Notes under the pieces: model-generated
Seen by the model: the letters and a program-made list of their open reading frames with translations, nothing else
The model's database searches: none
What the model was told of the DNA's origin: nothing
From: Thuidium tamariscinum
Taxonomy: Eukaryota > Streptophyta > Bryopsida > Hypnales > Thuidiaceae
DNA: 64,000 bases
NCBI GenBank assembly: GCA_947034885.2
Contig: OX344758.2
Coordinates: 11,931,067 to 11,995,066, forward strand
Direction of reading: 5' to 3'
Program-made: the position numbers and the translations under genes
Shown: positions 1 to 12,361 of the stretch, in pieces
How the letters are laid out: each line of letters begins with the position of its first letter
How positions within the stretch are numbered: position 1 is the stretch's first letter

Positions 1-1337
1 GTAAGCTTTAGGCACCATTCTTTGACACTATTCTTTGATGCCACAAGACTACAATTCTACTAGTGTCACTCATGATATGTTCATTTTTACTACTTAAATT
101 GACAAATGTAAATGATACATTGAAGATAACAACGATATATTTGTTATATTAGATAATGCTATTAGATCCCAATTACTTTATGAACCTCCTACTTTAATAG
201 CACCTACTGAAGATTTGATTAGGGATTTGTGAAGGGTTTGCATATGGTTCATAATGTTGAAGTGTAAAAGCTTTTGTTTGGAGTTGTTTAGCTCCTAAGG
301 GAATTGGCATCTACAATATAGATTACTTTCAAGAGTTTATTGTTGAAACTACAAGAAATGGATGAAGTGCATTCAAATATTTTGAAAAGCAATTTTTTAA
401 TCATTCTACAACTATGTCACTTAATGTGGTCTTTCAATGCTTTATGATTATTGTGGAAAGTTCTAAACAAGTGTATATATGGATGGAAAAAAGATAACTT
501 GCAAAAATTAAGATTTGATGTCTAAATTGTTTTAATGCCATACTTTATTTTGTAAAAGAAACCAAAAAATCATCAATAGCCTTCTTTGGAAAAAATCGTA
601 AGGACTAATATTGAATCTTAGGTGATTGCAAAAAAGATAGAATGACTAAGTTCAATAAGTTGTCATGTACTATAGCTTTTGAAGTATGAATCTCATGAAC
701 TTGAAATTTTTAGAGATGGATATATAACTTGATCATAATCATAACCATTATTATTATTATTTTAAATTTTTTTTAAATATTTAAATATTAGTTTAGCTAA
801 TTTGTCATGCTTTGCTATTTATGATTTTCCAGTATTGGGGAGTATTCAAAATTAATGATTTAGAGCTGAAATTTCCAGGGTCTATTTTCACACTAGGTAG
901 GCACATACCTATCAAAGTTTACCAAATTTAATTTAATTTTATGTCCTCTATATTCATGCAAATAGGGATTCTTTGCACAAGCAATTCTAAACATTGAAGA
1001 TGGTTTCAAGATCATTGTTTTGGTTAAATCTCTTTACATAAGAGGATTTTCAACTGGTGTAGAAGACCACAAGTTCCCGAACTATGGGAACTTGCTAGAA
1101 GCTGCCACAAAGGCAATTTGATGTGGCCAAGAGATTGTCACATTAGATAATAATATTTAATTAATATTTTAATTAAAAAATTCCAATTTTTTTTTTTAAT
1201 AATTTTTTTTTAAATTATTATTTTTAAATTATTATTTAATCTGACTAGTTCACAAACTGGTGAACAAGGCTGAAACGGTCTCTCAGAGCCCTGAAAAATC
1301 TTCTTATGCCCCAAAGTCTTATGAAATGGCCAATTTT
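1..1337. other. AT-rich spacer without a gene
   Basis: I see no supportable reading frame here. Most of it is AT-rich with long A and T runs near 740-780 and 1150-1235. Positions about 830-930 match, in inverted orientation, a segment at about 50165-50262 inside the CACTA element, so this part belongs to a dispersed repeat. Confidence 0.6.
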
Positions 1338-1566
1338 CACTAGAAGAAAACCATGTTAAAATTGCAGAAAACACGTCATGTGGTTTGTGTTGAGTCCCTG
1401 TTTACAAACGCAGTCAAAATGCAGTGAAAACACAAAAAAATGCAGAAAAATGCTTTTTCTGCGTTTTTTTGTGTTTTCACTGCATTTTGACTGCGTTTGT
1501 AAACAGGGACTCAACACAAACCACATGACGTGTTTTCTGCAATTTTAACATGGTTTTCTTCTACTG
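1338..1566. mobile_element. CACTA-ended foldback (hairpin MITE)
   Basis: A 229-bp near-perfect hairpin. Positions x and 2904-x are complementary across the whole element, giving a stem of about 113 bp with only a TGC loop at 1451-1453. The mismatches I see are 1340/1564 and 1441/1463 (the latter a G:T wobble). The ends read CACTAGAAG and CTTCTACTG, close to CACTA-superfamily termini. TTT on both sides (1335-1337 and 1567-1569) fits a 3-bp target duplication, although a T-rich context weakens that. There is no coding capacity. If transcribed, it would fold into a long double-stranded RNA. Confidence 0.7.
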
Positions 1567-1739
1567 TTTTAGCTTTAAGAAAAGTTGATTTTTCTATTTT
1601 TTACAAATGAAAATTATGTTCTTTTTACTTTTATTGAATTTTTTTCTAATTATAAAGTACTCCCAAAGAAAAAAAATGAATACTATGCAAATCCCTATAC
1701 CTTTTGGATCATCTTTCTTACAAATACTTGTGTATAGTA

Positions 1740-2769
1740 GGGTACCAACCAAAATGGCGTTTTCAAATTTGGAGTGAAGTAAATTTCAGTGCTTCCAACT
1801 TTGTTAGCCTCTAGAGAGCTAAAAAATTGGTATTTTACCATGAAATTTTTTTAATAAGATCATATCTAAGTTAATAATATGTACGCGAACTTTGAGGATA
1901 AAAGATTTATACAAAAGAAAATGTTCAAAATCTACCAACATGTGTAGTTGTGAAAAAAATTTCACCACTTTCAACTTTGAACCTTCCTAAGGGCTGACAA
2001 ATTGCCTATTTACCATGAAATTTTTCTCATGAGATCATCTCTATATTGATAAAATATGTTCAAAATTTCAAATTCAAAAAACTTACCCAAAAAAATATAT
2101 TAAAAATCTACTATCATGTGTAGTTGTGAGGGTGAGTTTTTGAGCCTATATCAAACTTTGACCCACAAAATGACACTATAGCAAGGGCTCAATAACTTAC
2201 CCTCACGACTATACATGATAGTAGATTTTTAATATCTTTTTTCGGATAAGTTTTTTGAACTTGAAATTTGGAACATATGTTATCAACATAGAATTGATCT
2301 CAAGAAAAGAATTTAATTGTAAATAGATAATTTCTTAGCCCTTAGGAAGGTGTCAGAGTTGGCAATTGTAAATTTTTTTTCAAAACTATACATGTTGGTA
2401 GATTTCAAATATCTACTTTTGTATTAAATTTTTTGACCTTGAAATTTCTTACACACATTAAAAATATAGAGTTTATTTCATGCCAAAAATTTCATGGCAA
2501 AAAAAAGGAATTTAATCCTTTGGAAGGTGTCAAAGTTGAAAGTGGTGAAATTTTTTTCACAACTACACAAGTTGCTAGATTTTGAACATCTTTTTGTCTA
2601 GATCTTTTAGCCTTGAAATTTGTGCACATGTTATTAATTTAAATATGATCTTGTTAAAAAAATTAATGATAAAAAATACCAATTTTTTAGCTCTTAAGGG
2701 GTTGTCAAAGTTGGAAGCATTGAAATTTCTTTCACTCCGAATTCAAAAACGCCATTTTGATTGGTACCC
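1740..2769. repeat. Long foldback repeat built of inverted ~200-bp units
   Basis: The ends are inverted copies: GGGTACCAA with AAAATGGCG just inside at 1740-1760, and CGCCATTTT with TTGGTACCC at 2750-2769. Inside, units containing the motif CACTTTCAACTTTGA and a 'TGTGTAGTTGTGA' box run in one orientation on the left (about 1741-2160) and in the opposite orientation on the right (about 2195-2769). The right side seems to hold one more unit than the left, so the arms are not fully collinear. It may be a terminal-inverted-repeat element with no genes. I could not identify a clean target duplication. Confidence 0.6.
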
Positions 2770-4629
2770 CAATATATAGTAGAAAGACCTACAAATAGAC
2801 ACTTCAAGCAATTATATTGGTTTCCATTATTAAATTGTCATAAATTATTTTGAATTTATAGGCACTTTAGATTTCAAAAAACTTTGTTGTACACTTTTCA
2901 TGTGCATTATTTTTTATTTTTCAAAGTCTAAATTAGTACAATTCTAAAACCATGCACTATTTATGACCCAGAGAAGTCACCTAGAGTGCATACTAGAAAC
3001 TATGAGAGATCTAAGACAAGGTACCATATATTTATTATACCTAAAATTAAAAAAAAATATTATATCTTATATAGAGTGTGAAAAATTGCATATAGGATAT
3101 TACAAATAATATAGGATTATATTTAATACTTTGCATTATTTTGTATGTAGGAAAAATATAGGGGGGCAATAATATGAGGGCTTGCTTTCTAAAATCACAA
3201 AAAGAGTTCTATTTGCAAACAACACCAAAATAACAAAGTTGAATCATCATTTGTCCCAAATTATCCATGAGCTTTGGATGAGGAGCTTTGGTTGCTTCAA
3301 GAGTTATTTATTAAATCCTTTGAAGTCACTTAGAATTTTAAAGAATCTATCATAAATTTTGCTTTAATGTACTCTTATTTGTTAACTCTAAATAGTAGAA
3401 AGATATGAAAGAGCTTGGTGCTCAATCATTCTTAGGTGTATAAGAACTTGGTGCTCTTCAAATTTAGTGAAAAGTTTAATAAGAGCTATCTTTTTGAAAA
3501 ATTGTTGTTGGATAGATGTTTTTTTTAGAATGGGCTCATTTTCTCTCATTGTAGTTTGACTAAGACAATTAGGCCTAGTTAAGGCTAGGATCCAAGACCA
3601 AAAAAGTCTTAAAATCAAGCAATTCTATTGGTTGAAAAAAATCTTCTTGGTCATTTGTTTTTTTGGACCCAATTCTAGACCTTAGTCTGGCAACATTATT
3701 AGTATTTCCATTAGTGCACTTGTACTTTGTATGATGTATGTACTAATGATAGATGTTGTTTGGTTTGTCTATGCTTGTATGTTATGATGTAATGTAGTGT
3801 CATCTTTTTTGTGCTAAGTATTTGCACTCATTGTATTCAATAGAATATATTGTAAATGATTAGTAGAAAATTGTTTAACACAATCAAAGTGCATTGTTTA
3901 GAGTCTGTGAATATATTTGTTTGGCAATAGTACATTCATCCAAATATATTGCACTTCATTTTTTGAATGAGAAGCAACAAAAGATGGTTTGAAAGAGAAG
4001 GGACAAAAGAATAATGAAAGAAAGAAAAAAGACAAGAATAAAGAAAAAATCATACTACAACTATTAGTTCTAATTCTTGAATTTACTATAGGGGCCAAAA
4101 AAATTGGATTCAAAAGAGTATTATAAATAATATAGGAGGCTTAAATAAAGGTCAACTTAGAATTATTTTTAATAGTAGGGCATATTCAATTACAAAATAT
4201 TAGGTAAACGGCCCCCCATAAAAAAAAACAATCACAGATATATACTAAACGGCCAGACCTCTTCAAGATTTATAATGTACATGGATTGAATATATCTATT
4301 TTTTTGTTGAGAGTTATATAGAGTAGTGTTATGAGCCTTCTACAAGAGGTGAGATTTAGTTTTTATAACTTTTTCACTCTTGAATAAAGTGTAAAACTTT
4401 TCCACCTACAATATAAACTCATATACATTAAAAAATAATGATGTCTTCCAATGAAAAATGATTTGATGTAGAAAAGCTTAATCACATTAGCTAGAACAAA
4501 ACAACAAGGTATAAACAATCAAGTTGAAATAAAGATGTCTACTCTCAATCTTTATAAAGAGAAACTTAGACAAGTCTTCAAAAACAAGTCAATTTTTACC
4601 CCCGAATATAGTCTTATAGTAAAATTGAT
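2770..4629. other. AT-rich spacer without a gene
   Basis: No supportable gene. Only short reading frames occur, with low-complexity AT-rich composition and no family resemblance that I recognise. Confidence 0.6.
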
Positions 4630-5355
4630 GTTTATTTGAGTGATAATCAAGTTGGAATTAATCTAAGCAAAATGAAAGGTTCATTCAAGCTTTCTTTCCT
4701 ACAATTCATTTTATAGATGATCATCAATCAATCAACATACAATGCCTAGTCACACATATACGCTTGTTGGTTCTAATGATAATTATAATCTTATCAAAGT
4801 AGAAGGTTCTTTCATTCAAGCTTGCGTTTCTTTCTACAATTCAATTGATGGATGATAATCAATCAATCAAAATATACCGCCTACTTATACATACATGTTT
4901 GTCTATTTCAATGATAAATTTGGAATCTTATCAACATGGAAGATTCCTTCAAGCCACACTTCCTACAATTCGCACTATGGATGTTCAACAATCAATCAAA
5001 GTATAATGCCTAGCCATACATACAATACATGCTTGTTTGTTCTAGTAATAAACTGAAATCATATCAAAATGGAAGGTTCATTCAAGCTATCTTTTCTATA
5101 ATTTATTCTATTGATGATCATCTATTAACTAAAATACATTGCTTAGTCATATATACATTTTTGGTTGTTCTAGTTTTGAATTAGAATCTTATGATAGAAG
5201 ATGGGAGGTTACTTCAAGTCTTCCTTTCCGTAATTTGTTCTATGCATGATCATGAATCAATCAAAGTATAAAGTATAGTCATACATACATACTTCTCTGT
5301 TTTAGTGAAAAGCTAGTATCTTATCAAGATAGAAGGTTTTTTGAAGCCGCATTAT
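4630..5355. repeat. Degenerate ~130-bp tandem array
   Basis: The phrase GAAGGTTCATTCAAGC, or a variant of it, recurs near 4675, 4802, 4939, 5071, 5203 and 5331, giving a period of 127-137 bp. Within each unit follow 'CTACAATT', 'GATCATCAATCAATCAA', 'GCCTAGTCATACATAC' and 'CTTGTTTGTTCTA'. Five full units and a partial one can be followed, diverged from each other at many positions. It is a small minisatellite with no coding potential. Confidence 0.75.
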
Positions 5356-7643
5356 TTCTATATTTCATAATCATTGCATTACTAGACAAGTCAAGTAATT
5401 TGGAACAAATGAAAAAAAAATAGGAATATTATTGCATGAGCTTATTCAATAAAGTAAGAATTTGAATAGAGTAAGACCTTTTTCATTTTCATTTGGATGG
5501 ATTTTCATAAATGTGGTCTAATTGATGTAGATGTTTGGACAAAACTTACATACCATTAAATTAAAAGAATGCAAATAAAATAGGATTGAAGTTGGATGAC
5601 AATCACACTACATAAGATGGTATGGAAAAAGTATAGAGCTCAATAGATTCATTTTCATCTAAATTACTATGAACTTCCATATTCATGCACCTTATAAATT
5701 TGCATAATTTTCAAATTAGTGTAAGTGAATGTTATTACTACAAGATACACTAATTGAATTATCTTATTGTCATGTGATACTACATTGAGTTCAAGCCACA
5801 CTAAATGGATGAATGTATATAATATTTTTTTCATCCATGAAGCCTTAGGGTGGGTTTAATCCACAAAGGACAATTTTGTTCCTAGCAAGGGAACTAAGAT
5901 AATCTTACATGCAATTTTAGGACATAGGCATGAGTAATTGAGAAGGTCTACATTAAATAAATGAAAATAGTTACTCTATTAAGGAAAGAAAACAAGGGGC
6001 GATTTTGTTCATGTACTATTCACTAATGCTATTCTTTCTATACTAGTAGTGGTTGTGGGCTTTACATGATTTGACCTTTGGATCAAACAATCTCCTTTCT
6101 ACAAATCAAAAAATTTAAATGTATTGCACTAATGCAACATATGTTATCTTTGCACAAGGACAATAATGTATGAGGGGCTAGAAATGTCTCTTAAAGGTTA
6201 AAGTATTAGGTGGACAAGATTCTTTGAATTGACACTCATTAGCAATTTTAACATTTCAAAGATCAATGAGTTTTTTCTAACAAGAAATTTACAAATTGAT
6301 TATTATATAATATTCAAAACTTAAGTTGGAAACTTAATTAAATTTTTTTACCTTTCTTATGAGCCTTAAATGTGCAAGCTAGAGACTGATCATTGTGAAC
6401 TTTAGACACTAGTAGAAACATGGTCCATGTACATTAAGCTTTAAGACTTATGCTTGGGCCGGTCTAGCTCATTATTTTATGATGAATGAAAGTTAAGTCT
6501 ACAAGCATGATGTTTGTACCAATGGAATCCTAGATTCCTATCTATACTCTTCTTTGTAATGACTTCTTTCAATTACCGATTTAACAATTTTGTTCATATG
6601 ACTCAAACTAAATGCAAAATAATTTCAACCAATAAGCAACCAATGATTTCACATCACATATGACATGTTCCTAATATTGAAAGCAGTTTTGGATAAGTCA
6701 TATTAGTGAATAATTTAGTCCCCATTGGATTGATTTAAATCCTAAACCAAAAATGGTTGCATGGTTTTGAAAGGAATAATGAAGAGACACTTGACTCACT
6801 TTTGTCGGCTATTGCATTTGTGCCTTCCTTCGTATTTTTTCTTTGTCATGATTCAAGTTCCACATAGACTAATTCACCTAATGAAATAGTTAAGAAGATG
6901 TGAAAAGTCAATGTCTATGAAGTAATAAAGCATAAGAATGCCTTAATGTTTTGGTAGTGATATTAAAGGTCCAATTGTAGGGGCTTTGGAGAATGCTCTT
7001 CAAAGTATTAGTCATTTGTCATTTGGAGGTTGTGAGTGATTCTTGTGATGGTATGATTTTCAAAGCAAAAGAAGAGGCATTTTTGTTTGGTTTGTGTCGG
7101 TTCAAGAGTGAGATTGCTAAAGTTGAGCATTATTTGTAAACTCCAAGAGTTCAATTATTTGTGGGTATTCTTATAATGGAGTATGAAAACATCAATTATT
7201 TGCTAATTAAGTATGATTTCAATTCATTGAAGTTATTTTGGAAGCAAAACAATGAATCTATATAATTGTAATTAAAAAAAAGTTCAAGAAAGAAAGGTCT
7301 ACTATTTTAAATCATCAAGAAAGGATCTTGACTTTTCAAGATGCTTCTACACATAAAATTCTATATTTGTTTGAAAAAAGAATGAAAATTGCTATGAGAA
7401 AAAAATTGCATAGAAAAATTAAGATGGTTGATGATGAATCGAGTGATATTTCTCCACCATCTCCAACAACATGTGCTCTATTCTTCCTTTTGCTCTTGTT
7501 TGTAAAGATTGCAAGCGACATTGATAATGACATTGATAGTGGCACAAGGGAATCTTCATCAAATCATGACTAATTTTAGACTTGTAAGTACCAATCACCA
7601 AAACTACATTCAAGGAAGATGACTAACAACTTTGCTTCTAAGA
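5356..7643. other. Spacer without a supportable gene
   Basis: AT-rich DNA. Short frames exist (for example 7328-7573, plus, 81 residues, with a hydrophobic run near its middle), but none has a recognised domain, splice partners or a coding-like composition. A CACTAGTAGAAAC motif at about 6409 resembles a CACTA terminus, but I found no matching partner. Confidence 0.5.
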
Positions 7644-7835
7644 ATTCCTTACACATTCCAACTAAAAGGGAAGAACATGTAATAAATTCTCAAAGTTATA
7701 GCATTTATTAGTATGTGGGAAGTTCTCTTTGATCTATTGATTCCTTACACATTCCAACTAAAAGGGAAGAACATGTAATAAATTCTCAAAGTTATAGCAT
7801 TTATTAGTATGTGGGAAGTTCTCTTTGATCTATTG
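7644..7835. repeat. Perfect 96-bp tandem duplication
   Basis: Positions 7644-7739 are repeated at 7740-7835 with no mismatch that I can see. The unit starts ATTCCTTACACATTCC and ends GATCTATTG. The lack of divergence points to a recent event. Confidence 0.9.
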
Positions 7836-8897
7836 GATTGAATGTTGAAGCTACATCTATGGAAGCTATCAACATTTTATGATAAAAGAATTGTAAGGGT
7901 TGACAAACTCACAAAGGTTTTAGAGAACATGCAACACTTGACAATTTGAATGCTATTTATTCTATCTTGGATCATGCTTGTTATGATTTTCAGGGTGAGG
8001 CAACATAGGACAACAATGACTCAATTGCTCACTTGCCCCAAATAAGATTTTCTTACTTACTATGTGTGCACAAAATGCCAAGAAACACCGGTGTTTACAA
8101 GATACCAACCCATGAAATCGTTCTATTGCAACCCATGAAATCGTTCTATTGCAGATTGTTTGCCTTTCGCCAAAGTTGAGGATGGCGAAGCGCCATCTTG
8201 GTTGAAACGACAGAGATGGCTTGGTAGACTGACATAAATTCTTAACAACAATGTCTACGAATGATCAAAGCACAGGGTTTGAGGTTTCACAATATAACCC
8301 AAGACAGCTTTCGCAATGCTCTCACAAACCACGTTAAATTTACCTTGCTTTCTACAGAACAAAAAACAGAAATTAACCCTCTAGTTCATTTTTTTAAACA
8401 TGTAGGATGCAGCAAGACGCTGCCCGCCTTGAGTTACCCTGTCAACTGTTTTGGAAGTTCAACCAAATGAGAAGTCTACAACAACCAAGCCTCTTAACAT
8501 TTAGCTGAATGTACACTGTCAAGAATTTTCTTTGCACTCGTAAACAAAGACATCTTCGACGAGCCGTGGCATTCAAATTACAGGTGATTTAGTTAAAAAT
8601 GTGGACAAAAGTGAGTATTGAATATGACATCAAGCAAGCGTTCACAAGGGCTGACAAATTTCAAAATTTCTGCTTTAGGTAAGTCACGAAACAAAGCTCA
8701 CCCTGAACGATAAGTTTTTGGTTTTGCCTCTACGCTAGCACAATAATACTAAATTCTCTCATTATCACAACTAGTTCTGTTGCCTGCAGACGTTGATTCG
8801 CCTTCTGCTACTAATCATAGCAAGAAATTTGGAGGTTTAAAATGACCCCAGATGAACTGCTCCCTAACTGTTATACAAATAGTGCATTTAAAATGAC
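7836..8897. other. Spacer and probable 3' UTR side of the KRI1 gene
   Basis: No gene of its own. It includes a 23-bp direct duplication at about 8106-8152 (unit CAACCCATGAAATCGTTC and following bases). From about 8160 the composition becomes less AT-rich. The part next to 8898 would be the 3' untranslated region of the minus-strand KRI1 gene, whose end I cannot place. Confidence 0.5.
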
Positions 8898-11480
8898 TCA
8901 CCCTGCCACGCTTTTCCTCTTTTTCTTCTTCTTCTCAGGGGTGGGCAGTCCTCCATACGCTCCTACCCTCGAGGGAGGCAAAAATGAAAGAGGGCCTTCT
9001 TTTTTCTTCATCTTTCTCTTCCTCTTCTTGCTCTTTTTCTCCCCCTCAGTTTCGAGGCTGTCAACATCTTGAACCTCCTCTTTCTCCTTCTTCACATTAT
9101 CCTCACCTGCAGGAGCTTTACCCTTATCCTTCCCTTTCTTTTTCTTCTCGTCACGTTTTTCCTTGGAAAATTTCCGCGGTGCTTGGCTTGGTCCGTCCTG
9201 CAGTGCTTGTTTCTTTCTCGCCTTCTGGCTCAATACGGAATACTTCGGAGCCTCCCACTCCTCCCCACGATAAGGAGCCAACTTCTTAATAGACACATGC
9301 TGATTCAGCTCCTTGTCATCAGCTGTTAGAATATCAGCAACGTCGAGTCCAAATGTGTTTGGTTTCACACCCCGGTACTTGAACCTGGTAGGCAAATCAC
9401 CTATCATATCCTCATAGTCCAGCTTATAATATTCTTCTAAGTTCTTATCAACAGCAATCTTATCTTTAAACGAGACCTTTTGAGTTTTATGTGCAGCAGC
9501 AAAACCACCAGCCTTCTTATCCCAGTCTTTGGGCAAACCCAGCTCTTCATCTTCTTCGTCAAAATTCGGTTTCTCGATGATACCCTCCTCGTCGTCCACT
9601 TCATTTCCAATCTCTGCATCTTCTTCCTGGTAATACGACTCACCAAAAGCTTCCTGCATCTTGCGATCATATTCCAATGGGTCAAAATCTTCCTCTAGGT
9701 CGTCTTCAACAAGGGAAGCTAAGCCAGCAGTAGCACCCGCGACAGTCTTGATCTTTTCCAGTTTCTCAACAATCTCCTTCTTTTTCAAATTCTTCAGTCG
9801 CTTGAGTTCTTCTTCTCGGGCTTTCTTCTCTTCGGCTAAGCGTTCGGCCTTCTTCTGTCGTTGTGTCTTGCGCACTTCTCCTTTCTTCCTGACAGTGCCA
9901 TCGACAACCCGAGGGTTGCCCACCACTTGCGCACCCGCATTCTCCTGGAACCTGAAATTATACTCCGCCTCATACTTGTCTTGGTCCTCCAGGTGCGCTT
10001 CGTCTTCACTACTTTCGCCAACGATGTCGCGGTGCGAAGGTACACGATTTCGTTCTTTGTCTATCCATCCTTCGTTTAAAAAAAACTCCTTCAGAAACTT
10101 CTCGTTTGCATCGAGGTCATCGTCTTTCTTCCCGAAGTAATCCTCGAGCTTCTTCGATATGTTCTGGTCCTTCTTTCGCCGCTCTGCTTCCTGCACTGCC
10201 TCGGCTGTCTCTTTTTCATCTTTCGCAAGCTCCTCGTTTGTCCTGTGCCTCACTCTTAGAAGATCATCTGGCAGGCACAAGCTCAGAGATATCAGCTCGT
10301 CTTCAAATAATAGACCATTCGGATGCCAACTGAAGGCCTAAGTCAAATATCACTCTGCCCCTAAACGCAAAAGAGGAGAACAGCACTTGCCTCCAGAATG
10401 ACGAAAAGAACACGCTCAGAAAACTCAGCTCCTTTCTAAACTCTAGGCCAACAGGACCACGAAGGTCTGACTACGAAATCACCGTAATCCTAAACCTAAA
10501 GAGGACTACCATAAAAGTGAGAATTGTGCTCTGGATTAATGAGAATGCTATATAAAATATCAGCTAGGAAAAAATCAGTTATGAGAAATCAGCTCCTCAT
10601 CGAGTACTAGGCCATCAAGTGAAGGCGTAATTCTGATATCATAGAAACCTTATATCTGAGAGGATTGTCATTGAAATGAATGAGAATGCAGAAAAGAAGA
10701 AGCGGAGAAACATAAGTACCATCAGAGTCGTCGGCCTCCTCCACGCTGCGCAAAAAACTATGCTTGAGCTCCTCCTGCTCGTCAGCGTATGTCTTCACCT
10801 TCAGCGGTTTCTTCTTCGGAATGTCCTCATCCTCATCTCCATCGAGTAAGTGACGAGCCTGGACATCCTTCAAATATAACGGCTTCTTCTTCTTGGTATC
10901 AACCGTATTCTCCTCCTCCTCCTCTTCTTCATCATCGTAAAACTTCGCCTCAGGTTTGTAGATCGTCGGGTCCTTCTTCTTGATCATCGCCAGTGTCTCA
11001 AAAATCTGAATGTCAGTCTTCGCCGGCAACTTCCCGTCTTCATCTTCATCCTCCGACTCCGAGTCGTCGGAATCCGATCCCGCCATCCCTTTTTTCTTCA
11101 ACTCCTGCAACCGATGCAAATCCTCGCGCTGCTTGTTATGCGTGAACCTCTTCGCGTAATTCTCGTTCACGGTCCACTCGGCATTGACGTCCACCTCATC
11201 CTCCTCGTCCAGTAAAGCATTATTCCGTTTCTGTGCAGCCGACTTTCTGAAACGTAACGCCGTGGCAATGCAAGAGCACAAAAATTCGATTTCAAAACCT
11301 CAAACCCTAAACCGTTTAAAAACTAACGACACGGAACATGGAATACGAGAAATCGCTACCTTCGGCAAAGAATCGTAACGCCATTGAAGTTCTGAAAGCA
11401 AAAAATTGAACGAAAAAACCTTGAACCCTAAAACCCTTAAACCCTGCACTAGGAAGAAGAGAATTTGCGTACCGTGGCAT
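8898..11480 (-). CDS. KRI1: KRI1-like ribosome biogenesis protein
   Basis: Three coding exons on the minus strand: 11480-11473, 11246-10720 and 10267-8898, all with GT-AG junctions and matching phases. They give 634 residues, close to the usual KRI1 length. In yeast, Kri1 binds the nucleolar factor Krr1 and is needed for 40S subunit assembly; a nucleolar role here is by homology. Seen in the sequence: an N-terminal NENYAKRFTHNKQREDL block, several acidic runs (for example about 107-113), a lysine/glutamate-rich coiled-coil-like middle (about 234-349), and the conserved C-terminal region at about 461-512 with DYEDMIGDLPTRFKYR and FGLDVADILTADDKELN. The tail is very lysine-rich, like nuclear targeting signals. 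The weakest point is exon 1: only eight coding bases (ATG CCA CG) precede the first intron. A second ATG lies at about 11380 in intron 1, but its exon would not join in frame. Confidence 0.88.
11302..11436. promoter_or_regulatory. Telo-box motifs in intron 1 of KRI1
   Basis: AAACCCTAA stands at 11302-11310 and AACCCTAAAACCC at about 11424-11436, inside the first intron near the 5' end of the gene. Telo-boxes are known to mark many plant ribosomal-protein and ribosome-biogenesis genes, which fits KRI1. Function is inferred from motif and context only. Confidence 0.5.
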
Positions 11481-12261
11481 GGTGACTACCCAGAGAAGAG
11501 ATTCGAAACCGCTTTTGGTGCACCTGCATGGGAATTTAGTTAAGCTCTGAAGCTAATCACGAGCGACCTCGTCGAACTCAGAATTTCCCGCGAGGTCTGA
11601 TACTCTAAGAAAGACCTAGTTTGTCATGCTCTATTTGGTACGAGCAACCGGAGTAGATTTCTTCTCGTTCTATGCGGTTGCTGAAATGGATGAATATCGA
11701 AATAGTTTCATCCCGACCAATTCCGTCTCTACAGTATCTATAGCTTTAGGGAAGGTAGTTTGTTTTGTTTGTCACGTTGAGATCTCCCGAACCATGCATC
11801 TCCCAGTTGCGTGCTTGGTACCGTTGGAAAGCTCTCGGCGAGGAGGGGTACACAGGCTTGGTTTCATGGCATTTGGATTCATGGTGAAAAAGTTATTGAA
11901 TTTTAAAGTTTTTATGGATTTTAAAAATTAAAAATATCTATTACTTTAGTTTTGACTATGGCAACAGCTCAATGTTCAATGGTTCAAGGGCTGAAATGTT
12001 GGATAGATGAAATGTTGAACATAAATGTTGGATAGATGAAATGTTGGATAGATTTAAAGTAGATGTTTTATTGATGCACATTTTTGATAATATCAATAAT
12101 ACTACATACAATTATTAGTGTTTTGAATTATTAAAGATAGACATTATGTAAAAATTCTAAAACTGTAAAGTAGGCATATGAAATATGAAATCTCTTTTCT
12201 AAATCAAATAGAATTTTTGTCCCATGAAAAAAGTTTTCCATCTCTTGATTTGAACCGTTGC
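11481..12261. other. KRI1 upstream region and spacer
   Basis: About 11481-11640 should hold the 5' UTR and promoter of the minus-strand KRI1 gene; I see no clear TATA box. Further out, short direct repeats of GTTGGATAGATGAAAT occur near 11997-12055. No gene is supported. Confidence 0.4.
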
Positions 12262-12361
12262 GTACATAAGTGTTTGTTGTGTTGAACGAGTTTATGAGGG
12301 CAGATAAAACAGTACATAAGTGTTTGTTGTGTTGAACGAGTTTATGAGGGTAGATAAAACA
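12262..12361. repeat. 50-bp tandem duplication
   Basis: Positions 12262-12311 (starting GTACATAAGTGTTTG) recur at 12312-12361, with one visible C/T difference in GAGGGCAG versus GAGGGTAG and possible differences at the very end. No coding role is evident. Confidence 0.85.

Noticed and set aside
9661-10140. Serine-rich 159-residue plus-strand frame
   Set aside because: Antisense shadow of the lysine- and glutamate-rich KRI1 exon.
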